NCBI GenBank assembly: GCA_038250905.1
Contig: JBBSBV010000001.1
Coordinates: 1-64,000, forward strand
Reading direction: 5' to 3'
Source of the DNA: JAENVU01 sp038250905
GTDB lineage: Bacteria; Actinomycetota; Acidimicrobiia; IMCC26256; JAENVU01
DNA length: 64,000 nucleotides
The position numbers and the translations under genes are program-made. This document shows, piece by piece, positions 40,709 to 49,071 of the stretch; within the stretch, counting starts at the first letter, position 1; each line of letters opens with the position of its first letter. The notes beneath the pieces are model-generated. The model was not told the origin of the DNA and ran no database searches. It was given only the letters and a program-made list of their open reading frames with translations.

Positions 40709-41962
40709 GTGCTCGATGAAGTCCACCAACTCGTTCGGCGTGCGCGTCGCGTGGTTCACGACCTCGATGTCGACGCGATGTCCGGAGCGCAGGCCCGTAC
40801 CGCGGTCGAAGCGTTCGCAGCACTCGAGAAACTCGCGGTCGCCGGCAAGACCCTCGCCGCCGGACGACTGGCCGAGACCGGAGCCTGGGTCGGTGACGGA
40901 TCGTTTCGCGATGTCGACGCATTCATGGCGTCGCTCTCCGGCTCCTCGGTCGGCGCCGCCCGTGCTGCGCTCGGAACCGCCCGTCGGGTGAAGCAGCAAC
41001 CGGCGGTCGCCGCGGCGCTGCGAGCCGGGGAACTCTCCGCGGCCCAGGCCGAGGCCGTCAGCGCCGCGGTCGCCGCCGATCCCAGCAAGCAGAAGTCGCT
41101 GGTTGATCTCGCCAAGACCACGGCGTTCCGAGGGTTGAAGCACGAGTGCGAGCGGGTGACCGCGGCGGCGCGGTCGCGGGACAGCGAACGCGACAACTAC
41201 GAGCGCATCGACCGGCAGCGAACACTGCGCCACCGGACCTGCCGCGACGGTTCCGGCCACATCGAGATCACCGGTCCGCTCGATCGCACGGCCCAGATCA
41301 TGGCGAGTCTCGAACCACTCGAACGCCAACTCTTCGAACACAACCGGGCCTGCAAACGCAACGTCCACCCCGAAGCAGTCGCCTTCGACGCACTGGTCCG
41401 CATGGCCGAATCGTTCAGCCGAACCGACGACGAAACGCGCTCCGAGACCACGCCGAATGACGACGGGCCGAAGACCTCGGCGCGCGCCCCCCGGACCCGC
41501 GGCTCCCGCCCACTCTCGATGGTCGTGGTGCACGTGAGTCACGCGGCGTACCTGCGGGGCTGGACCGAGCCGGGCGAGATCTGTGAGATCGAGGGTTTCG
41601 GCTCCGTACCGGTCGGTGTGGCACTACGCCTCGCATCCGACGCGATCCTCAAAGCCGTCGTGGTCGACGGGGTCGACATCACCCGCGTCTCCCATCTCGG
41701 CCGCACCATCCCCGCGCACCTCCGCACCGGCGTCGAGGTACGCGATCGGGTCTGTGTGATCGAAGGCTGCGAGATCGACCGTCACCTGGAGATCGATCAC
41801 AACATTCCCGTCGCGGCCGGAGGACGAACCGAATTGTGCAACCTCGGGCGCCTGTGCCATTTCCACCACGCCCAGAAGACGCTCCGAGATCTCCGGCGCG
41901 TCGGTCCGCTGGGCCGTCAGCGCCTCGTCACCCGCAGTGAGTACGCACGAGCGGGACCGTAG
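40709..41962 (+). CDS. DUF222 HNH endonuclease, 13E12 type
   Basis: This 417-residue protein has an N-terminal DUF222 region (helical, with LAAGRLAETGAW and AVAAALRAGELSAAQAEAVSAAV) and a C-terminal HNH nuclease domain: CVIEGCEIDRHLEIDHNIPVAAGG, then NLGRLCHFHHAQKT, with the Cys pairs and the catalytic DH. This is the architecture of the actinobacterial 13E12 repeat family. The GTG at 40709 with GGGAGG upstream is preferred; longer starts overlap the predicted promoter. A perfect LexA box lies 87 bases upstream. Several 13E12 genes in Mycobacterium tuberculosis are known LexA targets. The cellular role of the nuclease is not established. Confidence 0.88.
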   Translation: MLDEVHQLVRRARRVVHDLDVDAMSGAQARTAVEAFAALEKLAVAGKTLAAGRLAETGAWVGDGSFRDVDAFMASLSGSSVGAARAALGTARRVKQQPAVAAALRAGELSAAQAEAVSAAVAADPSKQKSLVDLAKTTAFRGLKHECERVTAAARSRDSERDNYERIDRQRTLRHRTCRDGSGHIEITGPLDRTAQIMASLEPLERQLFEHNRACKRNVHPEAVAFDALVRMAESFSRTDDETRSETTPNDDGPKTSARAPRTRGSRPLSMVVVHVSHAAYLRGWTEPGEICEIEGFGSVPVGVALRLASDAILKAVVVDGVDITRVSHLGRTIPAHLRTGVEVRDRVCVIEGCEIDRHLEIDHNIPVAAGGRTELCNLGRLCHFHHAQKTLRDLRRVGPLGRQRLVTRSEYARAGP

Positions 41963-41966
41963 CGAT

Positions 41967-42689
41967 TCAGCGCGGCTTGGTCGCGACGAACACCGCCCAG
42001 CCCGCGACCGGCGTCGAGGCAGTCGCCTCGGTGTAAGCGGCGCGCGTCTCCACCGTGAACCCGACGGCTTCGAGAATCGTGAGCACCTCGGCGGTGTCGT
42101 ACAGCATCAACTCGTGATGCTCGTCGACGCGTCGGTAGCGGCCGTCCGGTTCGCGGATCAGGATCACGATCCGGCGGTCGAGCCGCAGGCCGTCCTCGGT
42201 CGCGTGCATCCCGAGCATCCACGTGCCGTGCTCGTGGAACACGTGCCGGGGGTTCTGACCGAGGTTGCGCCCGGGAGTGGAGAGATCGAGGAGGAACACT
42301 CCCCCGGGGACGAGCGCCCGGAACACCCGGGTTGCGATCACCGCGAGGGCATCGAGACCGGCCCTCGGATCGGTGGCGTAGTTGAGCACCTCGCCGGTCG
42401 CGGTGACGCCGACGGACTCGTCGATCTCGGCGTCGAGCGCAGGGCCGACCGTGAAGGTCCCCGCCGGCGCGGTGGTGCGGGCGAGGTCGACCATTGCGGC
42501 AGAGATATCGACGCCGGTCACGGAGTACCCGCGTTCGATCAGGTCGGCCGCGAGAATACCGGATCCGCACCCGAGGTCGGTCACGTGCCCGATGCCAACT
42601 CGCGAGCCGAGGAGCCGCGCCGCGTCGGCGGCGAGGTCACCGAACCGGGTGTGATGGATCAGGGCCTGGTCGGGTCCGTAGTAGGTCAC
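41967..42689 (-). CDS. Class I SAM-dependent methyltransferase
   Basis: This 240-residue methyltransferase has motif I VTDLGCGSGILAADLIERG (residues about 35-53), VTGVDIS after strand 2, and LVPGGVFLLDLST as post-motif III. A strongly charged C-terminal half (GLRLDRRIVILIRE, YRRVDEHHELMLYD) fits small-molecule methyltransferases. The GTG at 42689 immediately follows the stop of the upstream SDR, so it is the last gene of the operon that starts at 46826. The methyl acceptor is unknown. Confidence 0.87.
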   Translation of the reverse strand: MTYYGPDQALIHHTRFGDLAADAARLLGSRVGIGHVTDLGCGSGILAADLIERGYSVTGVDISAAMVDLARTTAPAGTFTVGPALDAEIDESVGVTATGEVLNYATDPRAGLDALAVIATRVFRALVPGGVFLLDLSTPGRNLGQNPRHVFHEHGTWMLGMHATEDGLRLDRRIVILIREPDGRYRRVDEHHELMLYDTAEVLTILEAVGFTVETRAAYTEATASTPVAGWAVFVATKPR

Positions 42690-43442
42690 TCAGATCGCAT
42701 CCGGGCGCAGCAGCGCGTCGATGCCTCCGTCGACGAAGAGGATCGACCCGTGCACGTACGACGCCGCGGGCGACAGCAGGAACTCGATGACCGCGGCCAC
42801 TTCCTCGGGGGTGCCGATCTCACCGGTCGGGACCGGGAGCGCCTCGATCAACGGACCGAAGACGGGATCGTCGAGACCTTGTTGGAGGAGCGCCGAACGG
42901 AAGGGACCGGGCGCCACCGCATTGATCCGGGCGCCGCGGCTGCCCCACTCGGTCACCCGCCGGCGCACGGCCCGGGCGATCGCGACCTTGCTCGACGCGT
43001 AGACCGTGTTGCCGGCGAGGTCCGCGGCGAGCGTGCGGGTCAAGGGCTCGTCGTCGGCGAGGAAGGCCTCGACCAGGGCCGCGTTCACGGTCGGGTCGAT
43101 GGTGGTGGAGTTGGACGAGATGGCGACCGCCGCGCCGCCGGACGCGACCGGGCAGCCGTCGAGGAACGCCACTGCACCGAAGTAGTTGACCGACGCGATG
43201 AGCGCGTGGTCGGGCACCTGCGGACCGAGCCCGGCACACGGGACCAGGCCGGTCAGTGGACCGTCGACGAGTGCGAGCGCCGCGGCTACCGCATCGCGGC
43301 GGCCGTCCGGAGTGCCGAGGTCGGCGGTGACGTCGGCGTCGCGCAGATCCACCGTGACCACCCGATCGCCCCGGGCGCGCAGGCGCGCCGTGACCGCCGC
43401 GCCCAGCCCCGAGGCCGCACCGGTGACGATATGCACAGTCAT
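42690..43442 (-). CDS. Short-chain dehydrogenase/reductase
   Basis: This 250-residue SDR has a cofactor motif TGAASGLGAAV, but CAGLGPQVPDH lacks the usual NNAG; the catalytic region reads AAVAISSNSTT with VYASSKVAIARAV (Ser, Tyr, Lys). VAPGPFRSALL and YVHGSILFVDGGI complete the fold, similar to 3-alpha-hydroxysteroid/bile acid dehydrogenase-like SDRs. The ATG at 43442 with GAGG 5 bases upstream is chosen over an upstream GTG-rich extension. It follows the cyclase gene by 79 bases, so it may have a second promoter, but it lies in the same operon direction. Confidence 0.85.
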   Translation of the reverse strand: MTVHIVTGAASGLGAAVTARLRARGDRVVTVDLRDADVTADLGTPDGRRDAVAAALALVDGPLTGLVPCAGLGPQVPDHALIASVNYFGAVAFLDGCPVASGGAAVAISSNSTTIDPTVNAALVEAFLADDEPLTRTLAADLAGNTVYASSKVAIARAVRRRVTEWGSRGARINAVAPGPFRSALLQQGLDDPVFGPLIEALPVPTGEIGTPEEVAAVIEFLLSPAASYVHGSILFVDGGIDALLRPDAI

Positions 43443-43521
43443 TTGTGCCTCACTTCGTTGCTCCCTTGTCGCTGCAACTCCCGTGACCGTCGAACTGAGG
43501 ATCAAGATGAATGTGCATGGG

Positions 43522-44448
43522 TCACTTCGTTGCAGTCGGTGCGATGAGACCGCCGCACGCGTGGGTCACGGGCAACGGGGTGGCGGCGAGGAGGAACTCG
43601 TAGACACCGTCCGCGGCGCAGTCGGCTGCGAGGGCGTCGAGGTCCCACTGCTGGCCCTGGGGGATGCCGACGTCTCGCAACTCGATCATGTGGGTCGGGA
43701 ACAGGTACGGGTTCGGGCCCGGGCATGGGTACGGCTCGAACACGTGGGTGTCGTTGGCGATCGCGGCGATGTCGTGATCGTGCAGCCACTCGACCGCGTC
43801 GAGACCGATGCCGGGCGAGATGTCGGCGTACCGGCTGCGGTCGCCGACGCGCAGCCAATGCATCTGCCCGGTGCGGACCAGCACGATGTCTCCGGACATC
43901 GACGTGAGGTCACCGAGGCAGGCGTCGAGGTCGGCGCCGGTCACCGCGTAGGGCTCCTCGAAGTACTCGACCGCGTGGAGGCGGGCGACGTCGCAGAGCA
44001 GCCCACGCGTCACGACCGGCCCGAAGTGCTCGATGCCGAGCTTGGTGGCCCCGGCTTCCATCGTCACCGCGTCCGCCGGCACACCGTTGTAGAGCAGACC
44101 GTCGTACCCCGCATGCGCCAGCGCGTCCCAGTGGGTGGCCGACTGCGTGCCGGTGAGCAGTTCGTCGTCACTGGCGGCGAAGTCCCGTGCGTCGCCGCTG
44201 AACGCGTACGACGCCTGCAGCATCGTGAGCTGCGGGTTCTTGCGGCCGAGGATCCGCCCCGTCTGCGGACCATCCTGGTCCATCGGGATCGAGAGCGCGA
44301 ACGACACACCCCGTTTCACCGCGGCCGCGCCGCGCTTCACCGCGTCGGCGTCGATCAGGTTGAGCGTGCCGCGCTGGTCGTCGGGACCCCAGCGGCCCCA
44401 GTTCGAGACCCGGGCCGCGAGCTCGGCCTGCTCTGCATCGAGAGGCAC
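43522..44448 (-). CDS. Cyclase-family metal hydrolase (kynurenine-formamidase fold)
   Basis: This 308-residue PF04199-type metal-dependent hydrolase has the metal motif TGTQSATHWDALAH (His106, Asp108, His112) and later GLLCDVARLH, DIVLVRTGQMHWL, and GPNPYLFPTHMIELRDVGIPQGQQWDLD. Members hydrolyse formamides, isatin or cyclic imides. It lies between a FadD gene (1-base gap) and an SDR in an operon whose promoter carries the shared palindrome, suggesting hydrolysis of a ring or ester in the same catabolic route; the substrate is unknown. The GTG start at 44448 is set by the coupling. Confidence 0.88.
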   Translation of the reverse strand: MPLDAEQAELAARVSNWGRWGPDDQRGTLNLIDADAVKRGAAAVKRGVSFALSIPMDQDGPQTGRILGRKNPQLTMLQASYAFSGDARDFAASDDELLTGTQSATHWDALAHAGYDGLLYNGVPADAVTMEAGATKLGIEHFGPVVTRGLLCDVARLHAVEYFEEPYAVTGADLDACLGDLTSMSGDIVLVRTGQMHWLRVGDRSRYADISPGIGLDAVEWLHDHDIAAIANDTHVFEPYPCPGPNPYLFPTHMIELRDVGIPQGQQWDLDALAADCAADGVYEFLLAATPLPVTHACGGLIAPTATK

Positions 44449-44449
44449 G

Positions 44450-46015
44450 TCAGTACCGCTTGCGGAGTTCGTGCTTGAGCACCTTGCCGGTGGGGTTGCG
44501 GGGCAACACGTCGACGATCTCGAGCTGCTCGGGGATCTTCTGCACCATCAGGCCCGCGTCCTTGCAGAACTCGAAGAGCTCGGCCAGGGTCGGGGGTGCC
44601 GCCGGGTCCACGGGCACGATCACTGCGCACGCACGCTCGCCCGATGCCGGGTCGGGCAGCCCGATGACGGCGGCGTCGACGATCCCGGGGTGAGTGAAGA
44701 GGAGATCCTCCACCTCCTTGGCCGAGATGTTCTCTCCCTTGCGGATGATCACGTCCTTCAACCGTCCGGTGATGACCACGTGGTCGTCGGTGCGCACCAT
44801 CCCGAGGTCGCCGGTGCGGAAGTAGCCCTCGTCGTCGAAGCCCTCGGCGTTGAGCGCCGCGTCCACGTAACCCAGGCAGAGGTTCGGGCCGGTCACCCGG
44901 ATCTCGCCCTCCTGGCCGCGTTCGGCGACGGCACCTTCGAGCGTCACCACCTTCACGTCGACGCCGAGACACAGCGAGCCCTCGGTGTTGGCGAGTTGCT
45001 CGTCGGTCGCATCGACGTGCGCGATGGAAAGGATCGGACACTCGGTGAGGCCGTAGCCCGACGAGATGCCGATGCCCCCGAGTTGCTCCTTCACGTCGTA
45101 GTGGAGCTGCGGCGGCTTGGCCGCGCCACCGCCGACGAAGACCCGGGTCTCGGGAAACAGCCGCCGGTCCGGTGCGGCCTTCTGGGCCGCGAGGTACGCC
45201 TGGTGGAACACCGTGCCCGCGCCGGCGATGGTGACCCGTTCGCGCTCGAGCACCGGGATGGTGAGATCGGGGACGAATCCCTCGACGATCACCTGTGAAC
45301 AGCCCGTCATGAGTCCGGCGAACAACCAACCGATCCCCCCGATGTGGGTGAAGGGGAAGACGAGCGCGTTGCGGTCTTCGGCGGTCAGGTCGAACGCGTC
45401 GACCATCGCGTAGGCCGACGCGGCGACGGTGTTGTCGGTGTGGCGCGCACCCTTGGGGTCGGCGGTCGTTCCCGACGTGTAGAAGAGCCACCGCAGCGGC
45501 CCGTCCTTGCGTACCCCGGGGCTGAACGACTCCCCACCGGCGGGTGCCGGCGGGAGTGTGCCGACGTCGCCCGAGAGCGCGTCGCCCCGGTTGACCTCCA
45601 TCACCTCGAGACCAGGGGTCTCCGCGGCGATCGCCCCCGCCATCGCGGTGAAGTCGAACCCGCGCCACTCACCCGGCACGACGAGGAGCTTCGCACCGGC
45701 CTCGCGCACGACGAAACCCACTTCGCGGTCGCGGTAGATGGGCAGGATCGGGTTCTGCACCGCGCCGAGCCGGGCGAGGCCACCCACCAGCACCATCGAT
45801 TCGATCCAGGTGGGGAGCTGCCACGAGACGACGTCGCCGTCGCCGATACCCCGGGCGGCCAGTGCAGCGGCGGCGTCCTCGCACGCGTCGCGGTACTCCG
45901 AGAACGTGAGGGTCCGACCGTCCTCGTCGATGACGAAGCGTCCGTCGGGGGTGTCGGCGGCCCGCTGGGTGATCAGATCCCAGAGCGACGTGAAGTCGGT
46001 CAGTCGTCGCGCCAT
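44450..46015 (-). CDS. Acyl-CoA synthetase/AMP-dependent ligase (FadD-like)
   Basis: This 521-residue ANL enzyme has motif A3 LFYTSGTTADPKGARH, the A5 region SSGYGLTECP, FRTGDLGMVRTDDHVVITG and the KDVIIRKGENIS hinge, and the A10 lysine region LPRNPTGKVLKHELRKRY. It activates a carboxylic acid to CoA before beta-oxidation. It starts 4 bases after the SDR stop and is followed after one base by the cyclase-family gene, so it is the second gene of the palindrome-controlled operon. The acid may be the ring-opened or side-chain substrate of the neighbouring SDR and cyclase enzymes; this is inference. Confidence 0.92.
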   Translation of the reverse strand: MARRLTDFTSLWDLITQRAADTPDGRFVIDEDGRTLTFSEYRDACEDAAAALAARGIGDGDVVSWQLPTWIESMVLVGGLARLGAVQNPILPIYRDREVGFVVREAGAKLLVVPGEWRGFDFTAMAGAIAAETPGLEVMEVNRGDALSGDVGTLPPAPAGGESFSPGVRKDGPLRWLFYTSGTTADPKGARHTDNTVAASAYAMVDAFDLTAEDRNALVFPFTHIGGIGWLFAGLMTGCSQVIVEGFVPDLTIPVLERERVTIAGAGTVFHQAYLAAQKAAPDRRLFPETRVFVGGGAAKPPQLHYDVKEQLGGIGISSGYGLTECPILSIAHVDATDEQLANTEGSLCLGVDVKVVTLEGAVAERGQEGEIRVTGPNLCLGYVDAALNAEGFDDEGYFRTGDLGMVRTDDHVVITGRLKDVIIRKGENISAKEVEDLLFTHPGIVDAAVIGLPDPASGERACAVIVPVDPAAPPTLAELFEFCKDAGLMVQKIPEQLEIVDVLPRNPTGKVLKHELRKRY

Positions 46016-46019
46016 CGCT

Positions 46020-46826
46020 TCAGCCAGCCGTCGCGGGGCTCGTCGGTGAAGTCTTCGGTTTCGGGAACCCGCCCCCGTACGTCACCAGTCCCCCGTCGAT
46101 CGAAATGATCGACCCGATCATGTACCTCGCCGTGTCGGAAGCGACGTAAGCGATGCATTCAGCGACCTCTTCCGGCTCGGAAACCCCGATGCGACTCATG
46201 ACCGGGCGCAGGACGTCGAAGTCGGCGTCCTCGGGCAGGCGGAAGCCCTTTGTGAGAGGGGTGCGCATCCCGCCCGGTGCAACACAGTTCACCCGCACGC
46301 CCTGGTCGATGTACTCCACCGCGAGGGCACGAGTGAGGTTGACCACCCCGCCCTTCGAGGCGCAGTACGCGGCCGAGTACGGCTGACCCATGATCCCCGC
46401 GTTCGACGCGATGTTCACGATGGTCCCGCCGCCGTCCAGCAGGTACGGAAGTGTGAATCGGCACATCAGGAAGGTACCGGTGAGGTTGACGCCGATGATG
46501 GATGCCCACCGTTCCGGGGACTCCTCCTCGCTCTTCGCAAACCCCCCGATACCGGCCGAGTTGACCAGCACGACGGGCCGACCGAGGTCCTGGGCGACCG
46601 CGGTGACCGCGGCTTCGACCGAGCCGGCGTCGCTGACGTCGGCGGCGTACGCCCGGGCAGTGCCCCCGGCCGCCGTGATCTCCTCGGCGGCATCCCGCGC
46701 GGTGTCCTCCATCAGGTCGACGACCGCGACCTTCGCGCCTTCGGCGGCAAAGAGGGCGGCGGTCGCGCGGCCGAGGCCGGACCCCGCTCCGGTGACAATC
46801 GCGACTCGATCGGTGAAACGGGCCAT
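46020..46826 (-). CDS. Short-chain dehydrogenase/reductase
   Basis: This 268-residue SDR has TGAGSGLGRAT (residues 13-23), NSAGIGG, and a catalytic GGTIVNIASNAG...YSAAYCASKGGVV set (Ser, Tyr, Lys), with CVAPGGMRTPL and MIGSIISIDGGL near the end. An aspartate in AVVDLME suggests NAD. It is first in the operon with FadD, cyclase, SDR and methyltransferase genes. The ATG at 46826 has GGGGAG 7 bases upstream. The promoter 35-55 bases upstream contains the shared palindrome, in which a -10 box is embedded. Confidence 0.9.
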   Translation of the reverse strand: MARFTDRVAIVTGAGSGLGRATAALFAAEGAKVAVVDLMEDTARDAAEEITAAGGTARAYAADVSDAGSVEAAVTAVAQDLGRPVVLVNSAGIGGFAKSEEESPERWASIIGVNLTGTFLMCRFTLPYLLDGGGTIVNIASNAGIMGQPYSAAYCASKGGVVNLTRALAVEYIDQGVRVNCVAPGGMRTPLTKGFRLPEDADFDVLRPVMSRIGVSEPEEVAECIAYVASDTARYMIGSIISIDGGLVTYGGGFPKPKTSPTSPATAG

Positions 46827-46860
46827 GCGGGGACTCCCCTTGCTCGTGGACGGCGGCGGG

Positions 46861-46881
46861 AATCTAACGCCTCGTCAGATT
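46861..46881. promoter_or_regulatory. Shared operator palindrome, SDR-FadD-cyclase operon
   Basis: AATCTAACG-CCT-CGTCAGATT matches the shared palindrome with one mismatch (A instead of G at 46866). On the minus strand this change creates TAGATT (46866-46861), a TANNNT -10 box for the SDR operon inside the operator. The site lies 34 bases before the SDR start and about 50 bases before the divergent methyltransferase start. Confidence 0.7.
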
Positions 46882-46917
46882 CCGCGTCGTCGGCACGGAA
46901 CGACGGAAGTCAGTCGG

Positions 46918-46923
46918 TATGCT
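46918..46923 (+). promoter_or_regulatory. Predicted leaderless -10 box of methyltransferase fusion gene
   Basis: TATGCT ends 7 bases before the ATG at 46931. The ATG within the box itself is an alternative start that I reject. Confidence 0.5.
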
Positions 46924-46930
46924 CGCCCGC

Positions 46931-48238
46931 ATGTCCCTTCGCCATCAGGCGGGCCGCGTCGTCCGGCGCGTTCGGCGCAGCGTCGAGCCCACTGCACCGC
47001 CGCCCACGATCGACGGGCAGGCGCCCCTCGACGGACCCGATTCGGTCGACGTCCGCAAGCTCCTCGACACGTACACGGTCGACGAACTCTCCGAGTCGGC
47101 CGACGACTACTACCGCAAGAACATCGACGGGATCGACTACTACTACGCGAAGCCGGTCGGCAACATCGACGAAGCCCCGGATCTGCTCATCTGCTTCGCC
47201 CAGGTCCTGGCCGGCGTCCGGCCCATTCGCGGCATGCGAGTGCTCGATTTCGGTGCGGGGACCGGCTGGACCAGCCGAATGCTCACCCAACTCGGCTGCG
47301 AAGTGGTGGTGTGCGACGTGTCGGCGACCGCGCTCGACATCGCGTCCGAGATGTTCGAGCGGCTGCCGGTCGCCGGTGAGCAACCGCAACCGACCTTCAT
47401 GCGTTGGGACGGATTCCGGTTCGACCTCGAGGACGAGAGCATCGACCGGATCTTCTGCATCGACGCGTTCCACCACGTGCCGAATCCGGCGGCCGTGCTC
47501 GCCGAGATGGGACGGGTCCTCAAACCCGGTGGCGTCGCCGGTTTCCAGGAGCCAGGCCCCAATCACTCCAAGACCGCGCAGTCGCAGTTCGAGATGAAAC
47601 AGTTCACCGTCATCGAGAACGACATCATCATGCACGACGTCGAATCCTGGGCACGCGCCGCCGGGTTCACGGATCTTCGGCTCGCAGTGTTCACCTCCGA
47701 CCAGTTCCAGACCTCGATCGAGGGCTACGACGACTTCCTCGCCGGCGGCGTGACGCGCACCCACCTCTACGAGCACATGCAGCCATTCGTCGCAGAACGC
47801 CGCATCTTCTTTCTCTCGAAGGGCGAGCGGTCGACCGCCGACAGTCGCGAGCGACGGGGCCTCGACGCACGACTCGCCATTCGCCTCGACGCGGAGACGG
47901 TCCCGGCCGGAACGCCGATCACCGGTCACGCGACCGCGACCAATACCGGGACGACCCATTGGTTGGCGTCCGACGCCCCCCAAGGTCCGGTCCTGGTCGG
48001 CGCGCACCTGCTCGACGCCGACGGCAAGTACCTCGATCGCGACTTCGCCCGAATCGCGCTCCCGCGCGGCAGCGGCGGCGGCGTGGCATCGGGTGAGACT
48101 GCGGCATTCGATTTCGAGCTCACGGCGCCGGACTCACCCGGTCGCTACCAGCTGGAGTTCGACCTGGTGGCCGAGCACGTGGCGTGGTTCGAGATGAACG
48201 CTGTCCCGACGGTCCTGCTCCCGCTCATCGTCACCTGA
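46931..48238 (+). CDS. Methyltransferase fused to a C-terminal beta-sandwich domain
   Basis: This 435-residue protein has a class I methyltransferase domain (about residues 90-240) with motif I VLDFGAGTGWTSRMLTQLG, CDVSATALDIA, FCIDAFHHVPNPAAVLAEMGRVLKPGG as the acidic and post-motif region, and an N-terminal KNIDGIDYYYAKPVG. After a linker, residues about 310-435 form a predicted all-beta sandwich (RLDAETVPAGTPITGHATATNTG, then PGRYQLEFDLVAEHVAWFE), resembling carbohydrate-binding C-terminal domains of polysaccharide modification and export proteins. A surface-glycan methyltransferase is therefore possible. TATGCT lies 7 bases before the ATG at 46931, which sets the start. It stands alone, divergent from the palindrome-controlled operon. 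Confidence 0.82.
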   Translation: MSLRHQAGRVVRRVRRSVEPTAPPPTIDGQAPLDGPDSVDVRKLLDTYTVDELSESADDYYRKNIDGIDYYYAKPVGNIDEAPDLLICFAQVLAGVRPIRGMRVLDFGAGTGWTSRMLTQLGCEVVVCDVSATALDIASEMFERLPVAGEQPQPTFMRWDGFRFDLEDESIDRIFCIDAFHHVPNPAAVLAEMGRVLKPGGVAGFQEPGPNHSKTAQSQFEMKQFTVIENDIIMHDVESWARAAGFTDLRLAVFTSDQFQTSIEGYDDFLAGGVTRTHLYEHMQPFVAERRIFFLSKGERSTADSRERRGLDARLAIRLDAETVPAGTPITGHATATNTGTTHWLASDAPQGPVLVGAHLLDADGKYLDRDFARIALPRGSGGGVASGETAAFDFELTAPDSPGRYQLEFDLVAEHVAWFEMNAVPTVLLPLIVT

Positions 48239-48262
48239 GCCGAACGGCGACGGCACCGCGGG

Positions 48263-48268
48263 TAGTTT
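48263..48268 (+). promoter_or_regulatory. Predicted leaderless -10 box of BI-1 gene
   Basis: TAGTTT ends 6 bases before the ATG at 48275; there is no ribosome binding site. Confidence 0.5.
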
Positions 48269-48274
48269 GCCTAC

Positions 48275-49069
48275 ATGGCAAATCCCGTTCTGACCCCCGA
48301 ACGCATCGAACAGGCCTCCGAAGAGTTCGAGCCCGGTTGGGCGCGCCCGACCCCCGGCGTGGCGCCCACCGCACCGCCGGCGGCGCCGACCACCCGACGG
48401 ATGACGGCGGCCGGCACCTTCGGCAAGACGTTCATCCTCTGGGCGATCGTCGTCGCGGCGGCTGCATTCGCGTGGGGAAATACCCACATCCCGGCCTTCG
48501 GTGAGATCAAGCTCCCGGGTTGGACGTGGCCCGCACTCATGGTCGGCTTCGGCCTCGCCATGGTCACGATCTTCAAGCCGAAGTTCGCGCCGATCACCGC
48601 ACCGCTCTACGCGGTGGCCGAGGGACTCTTCCTCGGCGTGATCTCCAAGATCTACGACGCGCAGTGGAACGGCATCGTGCTCCAGGCCGTTCTGGCCACC
48701 GCCGCCGTGTTCCTGGTGTGTCTGCTGCTCTTCGGAACCGGCGCGGTCAAGGTCACGAAGAAGTTCACGATCGTGGTCATCGCCGCCACCGCGGGGATCA
48801 TGCTCATGTACGTGGCCGGGATGGTGCTCAACCTCTTCGGTGTCGACATCGCGTTCTGGAACGAGCCGAGCGCGCTCGGCATCGGCATCAGCATCGCCAT
48901 CTGCATCGTCGCCGCGCTCAACCTCTTCCTCGACTTCGAGATGATCCGCCAGCTGAGCTTCGCGGACACACCGAAGCAGATGGAGTGGTACGGCGCCTTC
49001 GGTCTGACCGTGACCATGGTCTGGCTGTACCTCGAGATCCTGCGCCTGCTGAGCAAACTCCGCAGCTGA
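48275..49069 (+). CDS. Bax inhibitor-1/YccA family membrane protein
   Basis: This 264-residue protein of the BI-1/YccA (PF12811-like) family has a proline-rich cytoplasmic start (about 45 residues) and seven predicted membrane helices from FILWAIVVAAAAFAWG to GLTVTMVWLYLEILRLL. The motif AVAEGLFLGVISKIYD and the acidic FEMIRQLSFADTPKQMEWY are family features linked to a pH-sensitive channel in BsYetJ-type proteins. The role in this organism is unknown. The start is supported by a TAGTTT box 6 bases upstream. An acyl-CoA synthetase gene follows after 2 bases, probably co-transcribed. Confidence 0.92.
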   Translation: MANPVLTPERIEQASEEFEPGWARPTPGVAPTAPPAAPTTRRMTAAGTFGKTFILWAIVVAAAAFAWGNTHIPAFGEIKLPGWTWPALMVGFGLAMVTIFKPKFAPITAPLYAVAEGLFLGVISKIYDAQWNGIVLQAVLATAAVFLVCLLLFGTGAVKVTKKFTIVVIAATAGIMLMYVAGMVLNLFGVDIAFWNEPSALGIGISIAICIVAALNLFLDFEMIRQLSFADTPKQMEWYGAFGLTVTMVWLYLEILRLLSKLRS

Positions 49070-49071
49070 CG

